NCBI GenBank assembly: GCA_023055425.1
Contig: JALGPY010000002.1
Span: forward strand, 47,639,321 to 47,703,320
DNA from: Linanthus parryae
Taxonomy: Eukaryota > Streptophyta > Magnoliopsida > Ericales > Polemoniaceae
Direction of reading: 5' to 3'
DNA: 64,000 nucleotides
The notes beneath the pieces were generated by a model, which saw nothing but the letters and a program-made list of their open reading frames with translations, did no database searches and was not told the origin of the DNA. Each line of letters begins with the position of its first letter. Within the stretch, counting starts at the first letter, position 1. The position numbers and the translations under genes were made by a program. This document shows positions 31,113 through 43,898 of this stretch, in pieces.

Positions 31113-31151
31113 CTCAAGAAAATCATGGAGGAATGAACTTCAACATCATGG
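31113..31151 (+). pseudogene. Copy C: candidate ancestral exon 3 (39 nt)
   Basis: Flanked by GTGTGATACAG and GGTAAGAATT, i.e. a plausible acceptor and donor. It is 39 nt, starts and ends in phase 1, and would insert 13 residues (SQENHGGMNFNIM plus a split Gly) between exon 2 and the RNase H exon. The equivalent in copies A and B (about 8578-8609, 59899-59930) has stops in that phase and sits in a hairpin arm. No RNase H exon follows within copy C before 31487. Confidence 0.45.
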
Positions 31152-31486
31152 GTAAGAATTTCGGTAATTTACATATGGGCACTCTTCTAGGATTTGGTAG
31201 GAAAAGAAAATAAGCTTTTATCAATATACTTTCATGGTTTGGAATTCATGAAAGTGAATAAAATTAGTAAAAAGTGGAGCAATTTAAGAATTATTCATTT
31301 CAATTTTTCATTGTCAACACTAAGATATGTATAAAGAAACACAAGAATGTTTCTCCAAAATACAGAAAAATAAGAATATTTCATCTGATTAGTTATATAT
31401 GTGAACATAGATTCTTGAATTTGTTCATATTTTTCTATTGTTGATTTTCCCCAAATATAAATCTGTATGCCCGAAGCATATATTAA

Positions 31487-31960
31487 ATCTTGGGTTAAAG
31501 ACATTTTGCACTCTTGTGTTTTGTATTATATACAAAAACAACCTTATTTTTTTGGGATATACAAAAACCACCCCTTTATAGAAAAAACCACCCTGCCAGT
31601 GGATGGACGTAACACGAAAAACACCCTTTTGTTACAATCAATTGGCATGGGGTGCAATATGTTCTTTTTATGACAATTTTGCCCCAATTTGTATTTTTAT
31701 TTATTGTTTGTTTATGTTCTTGATGTTCTTGGTGTTCTTGACAACCTATCTTGATCTTCTTGAACACCACCCCCACCAAATCTCCACCACCACCACTGAA
31801 TCCCCACCAGCAACACCACCACACCACCACCACGCCGCCACAACAATAACGAAACAAACAAACAAACAAAAACGAATAACACATTTTTATTATGAAGCTC
31901 AGATTTTAATTGAAAAGAGGTAAAAAAATTGCACATATCATGACTGTAAAATAAATTTCC
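31487..31960. mobile_element. Fragment related to the fold-back element end
   Basis: GGTTAAAGACATTTTGCACTC, CTGCCAGTGGATGGACGTAAC, GTTACAATCA, GGGGTGCAA and TTCTTGATGTTCTTGGTGTTCTTGA followed by CCACCACC-rich sequence occur in the same order as in the left arm at 20752-21060. Only one end is present, so it is a truncated family member. Confidence 0.65.
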
Positions 31961-33060
31961 CCGCCAAGGAAGTAGGAGGGATTTCTATACAAGCAGCTAG
32001 CCACAAAATCAAGGGTTCAAGATTTGGTGATGGGTTCAGGGTTGTGAACCACACAAATTGTTACAGTGCCGACTTTCTTCTTCAACCGGAGAACTTCTTG
32101 GCTTTCCCCATTGTTACAGCACCGCTTTGAGAGGAAGTTTTCGAATCCCTTTGCTCAGTGTAGTCTAAAGGAACAGATGGGGCCATAATATTGATCCCAA
32201 TTTTCACACATATCAATCCCAAGATGATACTTGGAATCAATCTGATGTCCAAATAACGCTCTATATCAGCTCTAATCAACGCTAACGACTATCTCGTGCT
32301 TGGACTTCATATTAAAGAATGACTAACCGGGATGAAGATTTCCAACTTCAAACCACATAAAAGATGGACGCTTAATCACAATCCCGACCCCGGACCACTA
32401 GATCGCCGTGAAATCTCGTTTCACCCGTCAATTGTCCGGCAACGCCTGAACCCAGATTCAGATCGGAAATCCTGGTGATAAAAGCAACCAACCAACGAAC
32501 CTTGATCGAGATACATGGGTTCGCCCAGGGGCATCGGTGATGGTTCAGGCGAGGGGCAGCGGCACTAGTTCAGGCGAGAGGAGGAGATACCTAGGTTTGC
32601 CGAGGGGCGGTAGCGATGGTTCAGGCGGCGGCGGTGCTCAGAAGGGATATGGCAGTGGTGGTTGTGGTGGTGATGGTGTGCGACAACCCGCGATCGCCAA
32701 GCCTTTCGTTCTGGACCAGAGACCTCTGGAGGGCGATGCTCAAAGTGTCGGTGGAAGTCATAAGCTTAACATCCATATATTACAATACTATTAAACATTA
32801 CATAAGTCTTAAAGTCTTACACACGTCATAAAGTTGAAACACTCCATAATTTCCGAACCTTCGGGAATTATGAAAAGTGCCCTCCTCCCAAGGTGATGAA
32901 CCTCTTAGGGTAACGGAGTAGGACCACGGTTCTTGGTTATATGCGATCAAACAAAACCCACCGATTACATTACTATTTACAATAAAACGTTTGTACATCG
33001 TTGTTCACAAAAAAAAAACAAAAGTGATACGACTACCAAAAGAAAAGAACTTTCATGGAG
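31961..33060. other. Unassigned sequence with possible gene scrap
   Basis: On the minus strand 32080-32280 has a 65-codon frame (IRADIERYLDIRLIPSIILGLI...) ending with MGKAKKFSG that I cannot assign. 32520-32740 is GC-rich with repeated GGTTCAGGCG and a Gly-rich frame on the plus strand. Both look like debris of a host gene or promoter rather than an intact gene. Confidence 0.3.
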
Positions 33061-35976
33061 GCTACGTGATCTATAAACTACCGTTGCCTATATTTAGTTG
33101 AACGTCCCCCTCCCTCGCGAGCTCGAACCTGTGGTGATTTAAAATAAAATAATGGAGCACCACAATTTAAATAAAGTCAGTTAAAACTGAGTAAATATAG
33201 GTTACAACGCGTAAATAGATGGCTAGGAAGCACAGTTATAAGTTACAAAAGAGGTAAGAAGAATTTAAATAATGGCAGTAAAAACAAAATAATATTTTCA
33301 GAAATTTAAAACAATTGTTTAATTGTTGTAACAAGTTACTTTAACGTTTTCATTTTGTTGAGGCATGTCTAGAGCCACCAGCAGGATCGATGTAGACAGA
33401 GGGATCACGAAATAATCACTAAGGGTTCCTTCTAGGGTCTATCAAACCCTATTTCACCCGAGCGTTAAGGGAGCCCATTCGTCAACCCCGCTCATAACAT
33501 TAGCTAAAAGGCCTTAAGTGTCGACACCCCTATACCGTAGTGACCCTTACAAGTATAAGTAGCACTCTATAGCTCTATAAACCCCTTGGCCTCAATATCT
33601 TGATACCTTTTGGCTCATCGGGGACGGATTTGTGAACATTAACGTTCTATCCAATAATAAGAAGCATTGCTTCAATGGTCTTAGCCATAAGAAAATGGAG
33701 GATTGCTTGACGCCTCTCATTAATAACAGTAATCTGTACATCGTCCTAAGTCTATTAGAGGTATTTTATTTCTTCTCTTACACATAACCAGAATCAGAAT
33801 ATCAACATTTCACAAGTAATTTACGAGAGTTCTCAAAGGAGATGAATAGAATAGTTTAACAACATTCGAGTGGAAAACATGCATTCTCATACTTTTTTCA
33901 TATAACAAACATTCATTTGAAACATCGAACGCATACGCACATTTTGATATGAAAAGGTCGTACATATGTACTTACCACTGAGATGAAGAACAATCAAAAT
34001 CAAGAAACTAAGCCTAGCACTCCGACGACAACCGCTCTCTCCTACGGGGTCGATGTCTACAATCACACGTATGACGTACTCGTTATAACCAATTTACACA
34101 TGCATAATAAAAATGCAAACCTACGTGTACATAGTCCTAAATTTCACTAATGCACATATAATGATGTTTAATAATCAAAACCAGTCCAACACAACACCTA
34201 GAAGTTCAAAAATTCAAGTTTTCTAAAAAATGTGAAACTACAATTCTGGACAGAATTATAGCTCTGACTTTGGAGCCATATTTACCATATCAAATCATCT
34301 CCTAAAATTTTGAAATTAATGTATGATGAACCTGCATGTGTCTAATTTCAAAAACACCAAGAAAATCATGCATAGCTATTATAAAACTCAAGTTGAAAAA
34401 ATAACAAGCACTGCTATGCAGAGACAAGTTTGGCGGAAAATTTCAGCTTTGAAGAACAATTACTACTACTTGGAGAATAGGAAAAATGCCCATATTCTCC
34501 AGAATGAATCTCTTATGTGTCTAGTTTCATCACAAGAAAGATTGGGTGCCATATGTTTCTGGAAATGTGATTTTTAACAAAAATAGCAAAACTTGTCCAA
34601 AAACTGAGTTTCAGAAAACATGCAACTTAGAATGAGCATATCTCCCTAACTATAAAGGCTATGGAGTTGAATTTTCTTAAAAAATGACCCTCTTTGAGTC
34701 TAGTTTCAGAATATGCAAGAGTTAAAAATTCAAAAGAGACAAAACTTAGAGATAATGTAAGTTTTTCACAAACTGGTCAGATTGTGAAAATATGTAATTT
34801 TTCCAAAAATCAACAAGTTTGGTTCAAATGATACATGCAACTTATGAAGACTTCATTTTCACCCAAATAACACCATTTTAGGCATTAACTAAGATTTTTA
34901 CATGCTCTTGACACAAATTATCTAAGTGTTCTTGACATGCAATGCAAATAAGAAGGCATTCACAACATGCATGTGGGTTCTAGTGTGAGTTTCATAAAAT
35001 AGTCAAAATTTGAAGTCAAATACATGATGAAACCAAGAAAATGAAGAATCAAGTTTGGGGATGAAGAAATCTAAGATGAATTTTCATCAATCAAAGCTAA
35101 ACATAGACATGCAAGAATGAATTGAAGGGTAGAAGGAAGCTTTACCCCAAGATTCAAGAAGATGGGAGGAAAAGAGTGAAATTGGCCTTCATTTCTTGAG
35201 AATAATGGTGAAAGAGCTCCCCTCCATGATCATACTATCCTTGAAATCAAGTTTTTGATGATTTGAAGAGTAGAAAATGGATTTTTGATTGTCTTTTTGT
35301 GAGGTCAACACCCAAAAACGGGTTTGAAGTTTGGAGAGAAGAAAGAAAAAGCTTGCATGAGTGTTCTTGAGGAGAAATGATGTAGAGAAGTGAAGTGATG
35401 GAGATGGGGAAGGATGGACTTGATGGAGATGGTGTGTTGGTGGTTCATTGAATGTAATGAGGATGGAGTGAATAATCCCACAATGGGATGTACACACATA
35501 CAAGTGATAGGTAGTAATTGTTTATTTTGGGGTTGACTTGCATGGGAGAGGAAGATGAGCTTGAAAGGAATAAAAGTCTCCCACCAATTAGTTAGGGTAG
35601 AAATAGAAAAGGCAAAAATTGAGGGGTGAAAATATAATTTCCAATTAATATGTAACACTACAAAAGATAACTTTCATAAATTTTAAAATCTCCAAATAAT
35701 TTCAAATAAAACACTTTGTATAATTCACTTTTAGAAAACTACAAGTACCTCCCCAGTATAAAAAATAATAATTTTCATATAAGATTTTTCAAGTTTTAAA
35801 AACTACAAAATAACCCCAAAATAAAAGTATATATCATCATAGATGTCAAATGACACACTTATACGTTAAAACTAACAAATGGTCATAAATAAGTTTGAAA
35901 TTAAATTTCTTGAAATTTTCAAATATTTTCTCAAAATGACCAAATAACCCATTAACTTAAATACGGGGTATTACAA
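33061..35976 (-). mobile_element. Long LTR-like repeat, antisense, copy 1
   Basis: The minus strand begins TGTAATACCCCGTATTTAAG at 35976, a common start of plant Ty3-type LTRs. The body has no long ORF. It shares a scattered but collinear match with 41723-43898: ACAATTCTGGACAGAATT, CATATTTACCATATCAAA, GGCTATGGAGTTGA, TCACAACATGCATGTGGGTTC and GACATGCAAG. The right part (43898 equivalent) is where copy 2 is truncated. Its left end near 33061 is inferred from the shared GCTACGTGA. No primer-binding site seen, so it may be a solo LTR. Confidence 0.5.
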
Positions 35977-36689
35977 AAGTACTACTACACTATATTTAGA
36001 CAAGCTAGTTATGATGTCGTCACTACAACAAATTATGTCTCCGTTGACAGCAAAAATTGTCGCTAGAAAGGCCAAATATGTCGGTAGAAATTCTATCGAC
36101 AAATAATTTTTTGACGGAAAATGGTCACTACAAGTCGGTCGTTAGTATTAAGGCCGACAAATCTCAATTACGTCGGCAGAAAAATAAAAAGCGACATCAG
36201 TTTTTGTCGACAGTTTAAATCTAACAACAAACCTTTTCTGTCTCTAGTATAACTACCGACAAGTAAATTTGGTCTTTTATGTACATAGGTGACAAATTTT
36301 GTTTGTCACTAGTAGATATGATTACATCTTCCTGCCGACACACGTGTTTGTCGGCTGTATCACGACCAAATAAAAAAAATAATGGTTATTTTTACTAATA
36401 TGCAGACATGCACCCAAAATTCCAACACTACTCAAACATATATGCACAACTGTGCTCGAATCCAAGATCAACCCTCCAAAAGTGGGATTTTTTACATCAA
36501 AAACCAAAATGATACCGCATAATAACTATTTTGCATCCTTAGCCGAGTTAAAGAGTTGTACAAATTAAAGGGTCGTAGTATTAAGATAACAAAAGAAGCA
36601 GCTTGCGTTTCAAAGTTCAAAAACTATTACATCTAGAGGACTCCAGTGCCTAGAAAACAGCTACTAATTGTTATATCATAAAGTGTCCA

Positions 36690-37220
36690 GAATCACCGGC
36701 CAGTACTTATTTGGGTCCTTCGATGCCTTGAACCTATACCAGCGCTGCTAAAATCTGCAAACAATGAAAAAAAGAATCATAAGATAGTGGCTGTATGGTT
36801 TAACAAACCACAAGCCTGCTAAAGCTTTAGATCATAATACAACCACACAAAATCAAATAAGCAAACACAAATATATACAAATTGACAGTGACTCTAATGA
36901 CATGAACTGAGTACTAGAGATGGTCCAAGCTGACTAAACCACCAAAATTAAATAAAGCTAAGATTTAATTCACCAACCTAGTATGTGGCAATAAATATTG
37001 AAACTGGCATGAGGAAGACATTGGTACAAAATTAAAAGTAAAATATGACCACTTGAGGTTCACTTTATCTACCTATGGCATTCTTTCTCTCCATCAAGTG
37101 TCCAGAATCACCGGCCAGTACTTTGGTTCCTTCGATGTCCTGAACGTACCATAACAAGAGACGCTAAACCTGCAAACATTGAAAAAATGAATCATAGTGG
37201 CTGTGTGGTTTAACAACAAT
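36690..37220 (-). repeat. Duplicated exon-like module inside CACTA 2
   Basis: GTGTCCAGAATCACCGGCCA at 36689 recurs at 37098. Each copy is followed by a CTTCGATG..CTGAAC block, TGCAAACA.TGAAAAAA.GAATCAT and GTGGTTTAACAA. On the minus strand each reads as ...TGTTTGCAG followed by an exon-like block ending near the TGGACAC motif, so it may be a tandemly doubled captured exon. I cannot name the source gene. Confidence 0.55.
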
Positions 37221-38211
37221 GAATATCGTCTACGATATACATCAATAGCCTAGCTAACTGATAAAATTTGTTATGTATGATCTAAAGTAATCAAAAATTC
37301 AAAAAAGGTTGAAAACCCACAATTTATTTTCATTAACAGAAAATTGGGTTGCAGTTAGTATAAAAATGCCCAAGAATATAGCAGGGTTGCAATTATCAAA
37401 ACAATGATTCGATACAAAAAAAAAAAAGTTTCCAAACCAAAACCAAACCAAACCAAACCAAGAAACTATATGCTATAATGCAAATTGTACAAATGAAAAG
37501 GATGTTCCAGGAATAATACCTCTTGTGGAAGCCTTTGGGTAAAAAATATTTGTATTATGTGTACATCAACATTCAGAGATGACATTAACTCACATATAGA
37601 ACATGTTCTCCTTTCCCTTCAAGATCGTTACGTGACAGCCTTTTACAAAACATCCTACACAGAATTTGATGAGATGCATAAATGTTAACAACCCGTCCGA
37701 GCGTCCGAGTAGAGTCTCAGTGAATACTCATATATACTTGCAGCTACTCTTACATGAAGGAGGTGACAGTTTCAAAAACCAAGTAAATGTCTGATTTTAC
37801 TTAAATCACGTTCTTAAATCAGCACTACCAGATTTTGGTTTTAGCTACCAGAGTTACCAATACCCAAAATAAGGATAAGGGGGTAAAAGAAACAATCAAA
37901 GGCGGAGAAAAGAAACAGTGATACACATTCAATGTAAGAAAAATACTAAATGAATTATATCCTACCTAATACCTCTCATCTCTTTACATCAGAACCATAA
38001 GAGTCATGCAGCTTGGAGGCTGGCACCACCTAGGAGCAAACCAACCACTTTGGCCCGGCCCCAAGTACAATCATAGAACCATGAGCGAAAACATGTCCAT
38101 AATTTTACTCATACCAGGGGTTTAATAGATGATGATAGAATGTCCTAATAAATCTTCATAGGTCATTGTTCCCGGCAACTTAAACCATACAAGCGTCATT
38201 TTTACAGAAAA
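37221..38211. other. Interior of CACTA 2 without recognised genes
   Basis: AT-rich sequence. A CCAAACCAAACCAAACC tract lies at about 37436-37460. No frame longer than 60 codons is convincing. Possible introns of a captured gene on the minus strand. Confidence 0.4.
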
Positions 38212-38629
38212 CTAGTATGGTGCACGTGCTCTGCACGTGTGTTCATTCACATATTGTTTTTTAATGGTATCGAGTTTTTGCATCGTACTTGACAAGTTTT
38301 TTGAAGAATAAAGTGGTACTTCACATTATATCTACAAGAAATTAGTAATACAAAATCCTCTTGTCCATCTAAGTGGCATTACAAACAGAAGGAATTAACA
38401 AAAACAATTTTGAACAAGAAGACAGACTCTAATTACTTCTTGAATACATTGTTATCATATTATAACAAATTTTAACCAGTTGTCTCAAATGAACTAAAAT
38501 GGCCGCACTTATATTTTGGCTCAATGAAAATCTTCTTACTGATTTGCTGAAAATATTACACACGTATCTTGTACCGTTTTTATCGAAATTCTATTAGAAT
38601 CTTTCATCATAGCAAAAAAATCTCTGTTC

Positions 38630-38930
38630 GCGGCGAGTTTGGCTGTGCGATCATCTAAGCCATTGTCGCTCAAGGGACGTACCTTGGTTGCCGAAGCTGC
38701 CATTAATTATCTGGCCTTAAGATACCACATATATGCAAAGCTCTTCTCTGACAGAGTCTTTTCCAGGAGTGGACACTCAGTATACTTCCTCCTCCTAAAA
38801 CATCTCCAAAAGAGACATTATCTGCAATCTGACCTCTCGCCTTTCCACTGCTCCTTTTAGGTATCATACCTTTCGTGCCTGTGCTGGGGTCATCCGGACG
38901 ATTGCTATTAAAAAGCAGAGGCAACAAAAG
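38630..38930 (-). pseudogene. Captured exon-like fragment in Helitron 2
   Basis: A minus-strand frame of 74 codons reads SNRPDDPSTGTKGMIPKRSSGKARG and then NVSFGDVLGGGSILS before a stop at 38703. A second block (AASATKVRPLSDNGLDD-like, 38630-38705) follows with its own ATG. Composition is coding-like and distinct from the AT-rich flanks. I cannot assign a family. Confidence 0.4.
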
Positions 38931-40844
38931 AACACATAGCTAGAAAGGTAGCGCGTTGAGGCTTCAACCTGCCAAGGGTGCCGCAAGGATCAAAGATTAT
39001 TCCTAAAAAAATCATGATCTTTCTAAAAGCGAAAGGAAAGTGAAAATTTAAGATACTACTGTCAATTCATCAAGCCAGAATACGGCATCGGAGAAGTAAA
39101 GCACACATTTGCATTATTAATACTTATTTATCCAATAACCTCCATATAAGCAAGCAATAATTAATGCAGTAATTAAAATTACATTGAGAACTACAAAACC
39201 TCTCCCTATACAACAGGCTGCTCTTTAGGATGCATAATTTGAAAAGTACACCCTAGATATGAAGAAGTATAACTATAGTCAAATGACCATTCATCAAGAT
39301 GTCAGTTTCATTCTTCAAGGTGCAGAACTCTAGTGCAATGTCCTATTTGTTGTATGAATGTTTGGTGTGTATATACACTATATACTACTTGATCAATTAT
39401 ATGTGCATGTTGTCTTTAATTTTTTTAGTAGCCATAAAATACAAGATTCAATAAATTCTTCCTTTGACAATGAAGAGAAACAACATGAAACAATTAGTAA
39501 AAGAAACTACCATGCAACAATTTCCACCGATATTTATAGTAATATTACAGGAGTCATGACTAAATCTGTAAAATAGAAACATTGTTCAAGATACGCAAAC
39601 AAACATAACTGTGGGCTTCAGTCTTTCTTTACACAAAGGTGTATGTACTACATCCTATATACCAGTATCACCTTACTATCTCTAGCTACAGAGTTTTTAT
39701 TCTTTGCCTAGGTGTCTTGTCTTTCCCTTTTTTTTTACCTCTTATGTGCTATAAGGAAAACCTCCAGTAAGTGCAAGTTTCTGATTTCCCGTGTAAAATT
39801 TGCAACACAAAGCAGGTGTCATAATTTTGTGGAAAACAATAAACCCTAAAGAAGAGCTATATGCTAATTTCTTGGGTCTCGGAACAAACCATATATTTCT
39901 CTTCGTAAATCATTATAGAACTACAGAAATGACACTCGATTGTATGACAATTATGCCCATTACCTACTGGACTGGATGCTGTTTCACATTCACTGCCACG
40001 TCCAACTCATCGATAAATATAATTGCAGTCTCTGTATTTGGCTGATAAGGGTGAAATTGTTCAGCTTCAGAAGTTTTGAGACAAAATAAACTTCCTGTCC
40101 ACCCACAAACACAACCAATGACATAGAAATAAAGCCATATCTATGTACCTCTAGAAACATAGCAGCACCATATGGCGAATAGACAAGACCCAGAGAAATC
40201 CAACACAAAAACTTCATCTCTGTCTTCTCTCTGCATAGATATATGAATCGCACACCCAATTGAGGGAGAGAAAAAAAGAAACTCAATTTCCATAAGAGAC
40301 CCTATATGAATGAGCAGCCAGTATGTATGTATCCAAAGAGCACGAAAAATGAGATTAGACAACTCATATGTACCTTTTACAACCAACAAATACACATCTA
40401 CAAATCCAGAGTTCCTGCCAATTTTGTGAAAATGCGTTGTTAGTAGACTCGACGATCTGCAACTCTAAAGCTACTTCATAACACACAAAATTGAACAGTG
40501 AATCAAGCACCTTCATACCTAACTGGAAGGTGCACTTGCCGCAAAACCAACAACGAAAATAATGGATTCCTTTAACAAAACTACACTATCAGATTTATAA
40601 ATATCAAACCCACGATATGAGATTTGCTAATATGAGCACATTGGAAATGCCTAACAAGTAATGGCCACTAATATCCAAGATAGGAGATTTGCTAATGTCC
40701 ATGAGAGGAGATTTTGTTACTACTTCATTTACAAAATCTATAACTCAAATGGATAGATCAAATGCACAAATCAAATAGATAACATAAACAGATCAAAAAT
40801 TAAAGAAAATCAGTAGAAAATAGTTATGAAGTTAACCTCAGGGA

Positions 40845-41290
40845 GTTGCTTCATCCGCTCCATGCCCTTCAGAGAGTTGAAACATACATAACAAATATAT
40901 TATAAGTAGGAAGAGGCTCCATCTTCAAGGGTCCCGGATGTAGGCGTTGAAATCAAGCTCCGATGGAGGGACTCGATTCCGAACTCGCCGTAGGCGTTGA
41001 CTGGGTAGCCTTCTTTGTCGCTTCTCTCGCCGGCAGCGGTGGAGGAGAGGCGGGGGTTTCTGGCTCCTTCGGCACGGAGACGGTGATGATTGTCGTCGAG
41101 AGAGAGGGTTCGATTCAGGCGAAGGCGACGGCGACGCGATTCGTCTCTTGCCTTCTCCTCTGCTTCAGGCGTCTGTAAGGCTTCCCCAAAGAGAGAGGGT
41201 TCGTGGAGAGACGAAGTGAAAGGGTTCGTGGAGGATTTTCTCCCGAGGTTGTGTGTGAGAGAGGGGACGTGTGTGTTTTGGATTCTTTTT
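40845..41290 (-). pseudogene. Captured gene 5' end in Helitron 2
   Basis: The minus strand from 41290 is markedly GC-richer than its surroundings and resembles a plant 5' UTR (CCCTCTCTCTTTGGGGAAGCC, CGTCGCCGTCGCC, CTCTCTCGACGACAATC). A short exon ATGGAGCGGATGAAGCAACT follows, ending CCTGAG|GTTAAC at about 40835. It encodes MERMKQLPE before a possible donor. Overlapping Arg/Ser-rich frames (41343-40900) run through the leader and are unlikely to be the product. Source gene not recognised. Confidence 0.45.
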
Positions 41291-41722
41291 TTTTGAAAAT
41301 TGTAACTTACTAGTAATTGTTTTTTAAAGTAGGTCAGATTCAATGTGTGGGATTGATTTAATCTAACGGTTGAAAAAAAGTCAATCGTCCTGTTTTATAG
41401 AATATATAGATAGATATAGATTAATTTTTTATTCCCTTCTTATAAGTTGGGAGTGCGGGAAACACCAATTATTTATCCTCCAATTTTTTTTTGGCAGGAG
41501 TTGACAATTGAGTATGTCACTATATAATTAGTTGTCAAACTTAAATAAATAGTCACAATCATTGACTAAATTTTTTGGTAGAATAAAATAAAAACCAGAA
41601 GGTCGACAAAAAAAATCATATGCATCGACAAACATAAATATTGTCGACTAATCGCACAACTAGCTACATAAAACCGTCTGTCGACAAAAAAACTGTCAAC
41701 AAAGGTCATATTTGTTGTAGTG

Positions 41723-43898
41723 CTACGTGAGCCTCGTACCCAGTATCCCCATAGACTCCAGCTTCTAGATCTGCGGTGGGAAGGAAGACAAGAACCGTAG
41801 TTTTCTAAAAGTCAGCAATAAAATACTAAATGAGAAACACCCGAAAATGTAAACCTAGAAGAGAGATAAATCTATAATAATTTAACAAAACACAGCGGAT
41901 GTAAAGCAGAGTGGATATACTAGAATTTTCCAAACTCTTATTGCATTTCCAAATATTTTCCAATAACTAATGTTTAGCTCATAGACAAAATTCAATTATG
42001 GAAATTTCCAATCCATCTTAATACCCAACTCCATATTAAACGTTCAAACCAAAATTTAACATTTTAATCATGAGTTATATGGGATAAAACCCAATAAATC
42101 ACATCCAACATATCCCATCACAAGCTACCAAGACCTTAAGTGTCGACAGCCCCCTAACAGGGTTCTTGCGCCCACTAGAGTGAGTACAAGGAGCGAACCC
42201 GGGACGAATTACCCCCGAGCTAACCAATAAGGGTCGAGCAAACGAAGTCTACAACGACCAAACCAAATTTGTAATAATCAAAATGACGTTTCCCGCACAA
42301 GTCTTTCCACTTTACGTTATTACGCATTATAATCTTTGTGTGAAAATTTCAAATAGAACATTTCGAAACATAACTAATCTCAAGTAAAATGTGTAAATCA
42401 TAAAACACATTTTGAGACAAATATTAAAAATCATGCTTGGACGCGAAAGAAGCTAGGCACGCAATGCTTGGCATGTATACTCACCTCAATCTTCGAAAAA
42501 TAGCACGTACAAGCTCCAATAAGTACACGTTACCCTCGTCTACGAATTCAATGCTTACAATTTACAAGTCTCAATTCACAGGGATGCTACTTCCGAGTAA
42601 ACAAATGCATGGATGTTTGTCTACGTCAGGTACTAAGTTCATCTCAATAATCCCAATTAACTCGCTTTCACGTGCTATACTCACGTGTCGACTACATGCT
42701 CTACATGCATATGATTCTAAATGTCACTAATGCACATATATTGATGTTCAATGTCACAAATAAGTCACACATAACATTTACTGATTCCAAAAACTAATTT
42801 TTTCGAAAAAATGTGGAAGTACAATTCTGGACAGAATTGTACCTCTGAATTTAGAGGCATATTTACCATATCAAAGCATTTCCTAAAATCACGAAATTAA
42901 TTTATGATAAACATATAATTGTCCACTCTCAAAAAATTTAAGGAAATTATGAATAGCTATTACAAAACTCAACTTACAATATTAACAAACACTGTTGTAC
43001 AGAGAATAGTTTGACAGAAAATTTCAGCTTTGAAAGGTGATTCCTACCACTTGGAGAATAGAAATGATGCTCATCTTCTCCATAATTAACCCTCAATGTG
43101 TCTAGTTATAAGAAAAGAAAGAGGAGGTGCCAAAAGTTTCTAAAAAGTGGATTTTTATAGAAAAATGACAAAGCTGGTCCAGAAGCAGAGTTTCAGAAAA
43201 CATGCAACTTTGGATGAGCTTATATCCCTAACCACAAAGGCTATGGAGTTGATTTTTTCTTCAAAATGATACTCTCTGATTCTAGTTTTAAAATATGCAA
43301 TATATGATAATTCCACAGAAACAAAATTTAGAGGTAATCCAAGTTTTTCTCAATCTGGTCAAATTGTATCAACATGCAATTTTTCAAAAATCAACAAAAA
43401 TGGTTCTACTAGTACAATCAACCTAAGAAGAGTTGATTTCCACTCAAATATCATCACTGTAAGCATGAATAAGACTTTTACATGCTCTTAACTCAAATTA
43501 TCAAAGCTCGATTGAGATACAAAGGCAAAGAAGAAGACATTCACAACATGCATGTGGGTTCTAGTGTGAGTTTCATGAAATTGTGTAACTTTTGAAGTAA
43601 AACACATGATCTAACCATGGAGATGATGAATCAAGCATGGAAATGAAGAAAACTAAGATGAAAAATTTCATCAATCAAAGCCAAACATGGACATGCAAGC
43701 ATGAATTCAAGACTAGAAGAAAGTTTACTCCAAGATTCAAGAGGATGGTGAGGATAGAAAGTTTACTCAAGTTTTTCATGATTTCGAGGATAGAAAATGA
43801 AATTTTGGTAGAGTTTTGTGGAGGTCAAGATTCAAAATCGGGAATGGAGTTTGTGGAGAGAGAAGAGGGTTTCTTTGAGTATTCTTGAGGAGAAAAAG
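41723..43898 (-). mobile_element. Long LTR-like repeat, antisense, copy 2 (truncated)
   Basis: Collinear with 33061-35350: CTTAAGTGTCGACA, GGACAGAATT, TATTTACCATATCAAA, TTTCAGCTTTGAA, GGCTATGGAGTTGA, CACAACATGCATGTGGGTTC and GACATGCAAGCATGAATT. It stops at GAGGAGAAA near 43898, short of the TGTAATACCCC end kept in copy 1. Divergence is higher than between A and B of the large duplication. No coding sequence. Confidence 0.5.

Larger units (their letters stand above)
38212..41410 (-). mobile_element. Helitron 2 (3.2 kb) with captured host-like sequence
   Basis: On the minus strand it starts TCTATATATTCTATAAAAC and ends ACGTGCAGAGCACGTGCACCATACTAG. The end has a perfect hairpin (CACGTGC, AGA-centred, GCACGTG) seven bases before CTAG. 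Host bases A and T flank it. There is no Rep/helicase gene. The interior contains a GC-rich leader and exon-like pieces on the minus strand, as in gene-capturing Helitrons. It lies within CACTA 2. Confidence 0.75.
36021..41722. mobile_element. CACTA element 2 (5.7 kb), carrying a Helitron
   Basis: The left end is CACTACAACAAATTATG...GTTGACAG. The right end read inward is CACTACAACAAATATGACC...GTTGACAG. Sub-terminal regions hold many GTCGACAAA/GTCGGTAGAAA/CGTCGGCAG motifs in both orientations (36040-36360 and 41600-41710), as in En/Spm-type elements. Flanking triplets are CGT (left) and CTA (right), so the 3-bp target duplication is not intact or has mutated. No TNP2-type transposase is visible; the element is non-autonomous. 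It holds a Helitron at 38212-41410. Confidence 0.82.

Noticed and set aside
36018..41725. A 3-bp target duplication for CACTA 2
   Set aside because: Flanking triplets are CGT and CTA, which do not match, so I call the element on its inverted ends alone.
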